A stretch of DNA of 64,000 nt. Origin: Cryptomeria japonica (lineage: Eukaryota > Streptophyta > Pinopsida > Cupressales > Cupressaceae). The notes under the pieces are model-generated. The model did no database searches. It worked only from the letters and a program-made list of their open reading frames with translations, and had not been told where the DNA came from. Made by a program: the position numbers and the translations under genes. Each line of letters opens with the position of its first letter. Position 1 is the first letter of the stretch. Location of the stretch: positions 915,005,648 through 915,069,647 of the forward strand of contig NC_081414.1 of NCBI RefSeq assembly GCF_030272615.1, read 5' to 3'. This document shows, piece by piece, positions 58,664 through 64,000 of this stretch.

Positions 58664-61013
58664 CGACAGAGTGTCACCCAAATTGACTTGTAACCAAAAA
58701 ATCAAAATTTAGGCTTGTGGAAGCCCCCCCCTTTTGAGCATTGATTTTATTAACTTGTTTCTTTTCTTTGTGCAGGTTAACAACCCAACAAAAATCACAA
58801 AAATTTTCATTTAAGTGCTTAAAAAGAACTTAAAAACACAAAAATAGTTTTTCATTGTTTTCTAGTTAGGCCTCATTTTCTTTGGTGCTTAAAATTAACA
58901 AACACAAAATTTGATTTCATTGCATCAATTGGGACTTAAAAAGCACAATCCACACTTCGATTTTTGGTGCAGTAAAAAGAACAATCCAATTGTCTTGATC
59001 TTTGGCAAACAAATTTTCCTTCAAAGCAAAACGTGTTTTTTTTTTTAAGTTGACCAGGATTTTCAAATTCTAGATTACAAGACACATTGCCTTTGAAGTT
59101 AAAAAGAACACCATGACTGTTGGAGCAACATCTCCAAATAGTTAGATCACATTTGCAAATGCTAGATTAAAAAGAACAAGTGTTTTACGTGTTTGGCACG
59201 CTTGTGCACAAAATTCAGTCGAGTGGTCCTACCTCTAACACACACTATCCTCTCCCTTGGCTTTCGTGGTCCTAGGTGCAAGAGAAAAGTGTTAGTAACG
59301 CTCACATTTTATCTTTTTAAGAGAGGCCTGCCAAGGGATCGATACTCTTGGGAACGACCTCGAGCGGTAAATCCTTCGAGCCGCTATAGAAATCAGGTGA
59401 GAGCGAAAGCTGTAGCCTTGGGTATAGCTGTTCCTACAGTGTAACTGGCCGAAAGGACAAATGGGCCCCACCACCAGTTACAAGGCTCTTAAGTGAGTCA
59501 CTGCAGAATGAACTTATGTCCAAAAACATCGAACATGACTAAACACCTTTAAGTAGTAGCCCACCTGTTCTATTGATTGAGGATATTTGAGGTATAATTT
59601 AGTGCAAGAGCATAGATGGTTTTGCTCCCAAGATACTCACCATACATATTTCCTTGAGTAGAAACATAGCTTTTTGAAAGGTCACTTGTGGCTTGATAAA
59701 AGTGGTGACTCCCCCATCATAGGGATCATCTATTTGTTATGCTTGTGCAAGACTTAGTATATCACATCCTTACCTGCCACGATGGGATTCATAAGGTATG
59801 TAGTACCAAAGTCGAAGAAATATCAAGATGTGGGCTAAATTTATCACAACTGGCCATTTGACCTTAGGGATAAAGAGTGTTTGAAGTGTATTCATTTTAA
59901 AGACCTAGTGCAAATTGAGCCGACTTCAGGCTTTGGAATTACACTTTAAAATAAATCTAAAGGAAGGGTCAAAAACAAGTCCAAGAATTGGGTTGATCTA
60001 GACCCATACTCATTTGTGCCTTTGAGGCTACAATTTTGTGTTTGTGTGCTTGCTTTGTTTTCTTGTCAAAGAAAAATCAGAAAATCAATCCCAAAAACAT
60101 AGTATTCATCCAACATTTCTCAAAAACAAACAAAAATACCAAAAACAAAGTGCAAACAACAAAAAGTCAAATTTTATGACCATTCTTCACATCTTGCGAA
60201 AGAAGAAGTGTCATCAGAATATCACCTTGAAAAGGAGACCACTAAGCTCAAAGGCCTTGATCAAAAGGAGGAAATTCTTCTATCTCAATAGACAAATCTT
60301 TGTCTCCCATAGAGTCTTTCTACATCGCATGCGTCTATACCTTCAAGGTAAAACAAACGAGTTTGATTCAAAATCATTGAACAGCAGAGCTTTTATGCAA
60401 TATAGAGCTCTGAGTTATCACAAAAATCAAGGAGGAAAGATTAATCCCAACTTCTTCCCAAACATCTGTATCAACTACAACACAGCTCGAGAAGTGCCAC
60501 CAACGCCCGAAAGGGAAGAGATAGAGTTTGTTCCATTTGTAACACAAAGTTTTTATTGAAGTTGAAAACATTTTCATCCATCATCTCACTCATACATTAT
60601 CATTCCATCATCAATCCATCCCAAAAACTCTCAAAACATTAAGAGGTTCTTGTCCCAAGATTCCTTTTTAGATATTGCTTGAAATCGAACACATCACATC
60701 ACTTTTTAGATTGTTTCTACATCTAGGATAAGCTCATCCTAAGAGACACATCTACGCAGGTTAAAACTAGTTCATGAGTGAATCCTCTCATTGCTAGGTA
60801 GTCAAAATCTGTAACACATCTCAGATTTCTCTACACCTTATCACATCCAAAATCATCAAAACAAACAAGCAATTCAAAGAAGGAATTTTGGTTACATCTA
60901 CCTTAAAGTGCTAGAGATCCCCATACAACACAAATCACCAATCATCAATCTTTCATTTCATCACCAACTCATCATCATCTTCAATCAACTTCAAAAACAA
61001 ACTTGCAAACAAA
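58664..61013 (+). other. Leader of element B between motif array and gag
   Basis: Untranslated leader of about 2.3 kb. A GC-richer, probably structured block lies at 59200-59500 (GGAACGACCTCGAGCGGTAAA and neighbours). An open frame of 173 codons at 60038-60559 is listed separately. The last 300 bp before gag are A/C-rich and unstructured, ending AAACAAA before the ATG. Confidence 0.5.
60038..60559 (+). CDS. Possible upstream ORF of element B
   Basis: A 173-codon open frame in the leader. The first ATG-independent part is hydrophobic; most of the rest is very basic (Lys/Arg-rich, KRRPLSSKALIKRRKFF), ending PPTPEREEIEFVPFVTQ. Ogre elements carry an additional ORF upstream of gag, so position fits, but the sequence shows no domain and could be a chance frame. 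Element A has no equivalent of this length. Low confidence that it is a real gene. Confidence 0.25.
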   Translation: MFVCLLCFLVKEKSENQSQKHSIHPTFLKNKQKYQKQSANNKKSNFMTILHILRKKKCHQNITLKRRPLSSKALIKRRKFFYLNRQIFVSHRVFLHRMRLYLQGKTNEFDSKSLNSRAFMQYRALSYHKNQGGKINPNFFPNICINYNTAREVPPTPEREEIEFVPFVTQSFY

Positions 61014-63980
61014 ATGGCTCAAACCCGATCACGATCAAGGCAACGAGAAATAGAAATTGAGGAAGAAGAGGACAACCTCAATGAATTTCAAGAAGCACTT
61101 GGAGGAAATGGGAATGATGAAAACCCAGGTACACCCACTCCTTCAACAATCGAAAGGGTTCAGCATAATCCTCATTTTAACAGATTATTTGATGAAATAC
61201 TAAGGAGCAATGTGGATGCTCACTTTTTACGACTTGCTCAAGAAGGAGCCAAACTCCCCTCTGACTTTGATCTTGCCCAATTAAGACAAGCATCAGAAAG
61301 ACAAAGTCGCCATGAAGAGGAAAGAGGTAGAAATCACATCAGATATAACATCCCTCGAGGTAACCCACCACCTCCTCCTCCAAATGAAATGGAGATGTTG
61401 CGGCAACAATTCGAGAATCTCGCCCAACAACTTCATAGTGGTGTTAAAACCAATCAATTCTCACTTAACGACATCTGTCCCTATCCGTTTGATTGGAATC
61501 TTTATATGCCACCCTTTCCACGCGGGTTCGAAACACCAAAATTCAAAAAATATAGAGGAAAGGGAGATCCCCGCGATCATGTCTGAGAATTTCATTCCGC
61601 TTGTCTCGAAGTCGCATATGAAGACACATACCTAATGCGCCTTTTTCCCCAAAGCTTGGGAGGAACAACCACATCATGGTTTTCCCGACTACCAGGTGGC
61701 ATTAGAACATTTAAGGAACTCATCCAGAAGTTCCTATCTCATTACTCTTATAATATTGAACGCGACATCACCATGGCTGATCTATGCAACACCAAACAAA
61801 AACCAGGTGAACTATTCTCAGTATTCCTGCAATGATGGCACCAAATGTCTAGCAGACGTTCTCTTCAGTTACCTGAACGAGAACTAGTGGAAATTTTCAT
61901 TTCCAACTTAAACGAAGAAATGGAATTTCACCTGGATGTCAAAGATACAGATTCTTTTAACGATATGATCACCAAAGGTGTAAAATGTGAAAGGGCACTC
62001 ATCAAAAAAAGGACTCATCAAAATCTTTAATGAACCCAAAGATGGTCCTCGCCCGCGCTTCAATAGCGATAAACCGAACTTCTGGAACAAGAATAAGAAT
62101 ATCGTCAACGATGGAGTTGTGGATGCTCGGACTGTCCAAAATGCACAACCTATGGTTCGATTTGCAGGACAAAATCCTCCACCTCAAAATAACACAAATG
62201 TTCCTCTTAATCAAGGTCACATCACATCTCATGATGAACCAAGACCTCGTCCACAAAAACAAAAACGCACATACACTCCCTTAGGGGAACCCATTGAAAC
62301 AGTGATGCGACAACTCATTTCTCAGAATTTGATCACTCTACCTAAGTTATCAAATTATGAGCCTCAAGTCAAACCAGCATGGTGGAGAGATACTGAACAT
62401 TGTGAGTTCCGTCAAGGAAGAGGATACAAGACAAGTAATTGTCACCGATTGAAAGATCTCATTCAAGATCTTATTGATCAAGGAGAAATTGAAATTGAAG
62501 GGCATGACCCAAAAATGACCAATAATGATCATCAGATGTTCAAGAATCCACTTCCATCGCAAGATCAAAGGGGCCCTTCCACTTCCAGACGAGATCCTGA
62601 TACCACTGATTATACGCAGGCTGCGTATAATTACACTGTCAATCACCTGTATGATGCCAGTGAACAAATTGCAACTATCACCTTCAAAAATCCCACCTCA
62701 AATTGCAATGTTGTTACACGTCGTGGCAAGGTCACCATAAAGGCAGCTCCACAAGGCACCACCTCCATCCCAAGGCAATACAATCTTGTGGAACAATTAG
62801 ACAAAACCCCTGCACTTATATCCATTTTGGAGCTTTTGCGTTTGTCACCCTCTCATAAAACTATCTTGGATCAAGCACTCCAAGAGGCGTCAGTCCCTGC
62901 AAACCTGAACACGGACCAATTTCAAGCCATGGTTGGAAATCTAAAGTCATCACCTTGTCTCACTTTTTCCGAAAGTGACAACTCTTCGTTCCAGCAACCT
63001 CATAACGCCTCACTCCACATTGAAGGCTTTGTCAACCAACACAGGATCAAGCGAGTCTTGATAGATAATGGAGCAGGCCTAAACATTTGCACACTACAGT
63101 TGGTCACAGCATTGGGATATGCAGTAGAATCAGTGGATCCTCGCAAGAAGATCACCATCAAGGCCTATGATGATGCAGAGCGTTCATCCAAAGGAGCTGT
63201 GGTACTACCAATCCGAGTGGGCCCTGTGGTAAAGCACATCATCTGTTAGGTTCTGGACCTTCCTCTGCCATATAATCTATTATTAGGGAGACCTTGGATA
63301 CATGCCATGCAAGCCGTTCCATCTACCTATCATCAATGTATCAAGTTTCCACATAATGGTGCAGAGATCACAATCCTGGGCGATGCAAGTCCCTTTGCAT
63401 TTTGCCATAATATCAGCCATCAACCAGAGATTACTGTTCCTAATAATAGGGAAGCCATTTCCTCCACATCATATGTAAATCCCGCCTCTCTCGCCAATTC
63501 AAACACCCCTATACCCAAGCAAGAAAAGCTTAAGATGAAAATCGCAGAGGAAGGTCCTGGAGAATACAACTTGAGTCAGCTCTTTTGTGTGGGACAAATG
63601 CCCACTTCTCCTAGAACACATGGTAAACCACAACAGACACTCCAGCAACCACTAATCATGCCTGCATGTGCCTTAACACCTTTCATTCTTGGAAAGAGTC
63701 AAGAGGAAGAGACACAAGATGAGGACCTGGCGGAATGGATCTATAAGGATCCCATCACCACTGACATACCGTGAGTTACACTTCCTACGGAACAATATGG
63801 TAAAGGCCTCCTCATTATGCAAAGAATGGGATATGATGGTCAGAGTGCTTTGGGATACTGCAAACAAGGACGACATGAACCTCTGCTACCAGAATTCAAG
63901 CCCAAAGGTAATACAGGCCTAGGTTTTGAAAAAGAAGTCCTTCCTAAACTCAGATTCAAAGGAAAACCCAGCAAACCATT
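61014..63980 (+). pseudogene. Element B gag-protease-G-patch (broken, runs off window)
   Basis: Starts MAQTRSRSRQ. Gag continues through in-frame stops TGA 61584-61586 and TGA 61833-61835. A one-base gain in an A run near 61994-62010 shifts the frame, which reopens to FNEPKDGPRPRF. The zinc-knuckle region reads CEFRQGRGYKTSNC (two His replaced). Protease LIDNGAGLN is at about 63060. TAG occurs at 63247-63249 and TGA at 63772-63774. A G-patch-like segment at 63798-63928 (KGLLIMQRMGYDG...GLGF) ends the visible part. Homologous throughout to element A residues 1-1140. Every stop can arise by one C-to-T change. Confidence 0.88.
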
Positions 63981-64000
63981 TTGCCCACCTACTGCAAAGA

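Larger units (their letters stand above)
56869..64000 (+). mobile_element. Tat/Ogre-like Ty3/gypsy element B (5' part)
   Basis: LTR 56869-58296, an unusually long primer site, a 2.7-kb leader with a phased motif array, then gag-protease-G-patch. Gag and protease are clearly homologous to element A (DICPYPFD, YRGKGDP, RLFPQSLGG, LCNTKQK, FWNKNKN.VNDGVVDA, LIDNGAGLNICT). The element runs off the window; its 3' LTR is not visible, so its age is unknown. It interrupts copia E. Confidence 0.88.

Overview
The window is plant nuclear DNA, AT-rich and dominated by transposable elements. Plant-type laccase exons, decayed Ty1/copia and Ty3/gypsy elements nested inside one another, a LINE-type insertion and a Tat/Ogre-like giant gypsy element all point to a large seed-plant genome. 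A conifer is my best guess from the repeat style, but nothing here proves it.

Left arm (1-8000): a complete six-exon laccase gene lies on the minus strand (exons 7572/7563 to 3679; 569-572 aa, all four copper motifs, GT-AG introns, TATA box). Beside it, at 1-2787, is a diverged tandem copy of its 5' half. That copy is a pseudogene: a short copia-type LTR element sits between exon 1 and a truncated exon 2, exon 1 carries a frameshifting deletion, and the last base of exon 3 is changed.

8000-16085: gene-poor DNA with an (AT)14 microsatellite, a decayed ORF-carrying element with a LINE-like 3' end, a tRNA-like SINE head, a 43-bp tandem repeat with alternating monomers, and a diverged pair of ~300-bp direct repeats.

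16091-22291: a complete but decayed Ty3/gypsy chromovirus on the minus strand (786-bp LTRs, GGAAG target duplication, gag to chromodomain).

23300-64000: a nest of elements. Copia F (minus) has element G inserted in its 3' LTR and copia C (plus) inserted in its pol. C is interrupted by the young gypsy element A (34534-50888), by the LINE-like insertion J, and by copia D. D is cut by copia E (minus), and E is cut by gypsy element B, which runs off the right end.

The most interesting material is in A and B, which are related Tat/Ogre-like elements. Both carry arrays of a 9-bp GC-rich motif repeated about every 20 bp in the leader between LTR and gag, with a different motif in each. A has five copies of a bulged-hairpin RNA module whose stems covary. 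It also has an antisense plant-mobile-domain gene with its own TATA box and intron, and that intron holds a third array of the same 9-mer. B has a 39-nt primer-binding site that matches a tRNA (apparently tRNA-Trp) from the CCA end to position 38, stopping where a blocking modification at position 37 would be expected. G has intact LTR ends but no pol, and carries a long unrecognised reading frame instead.
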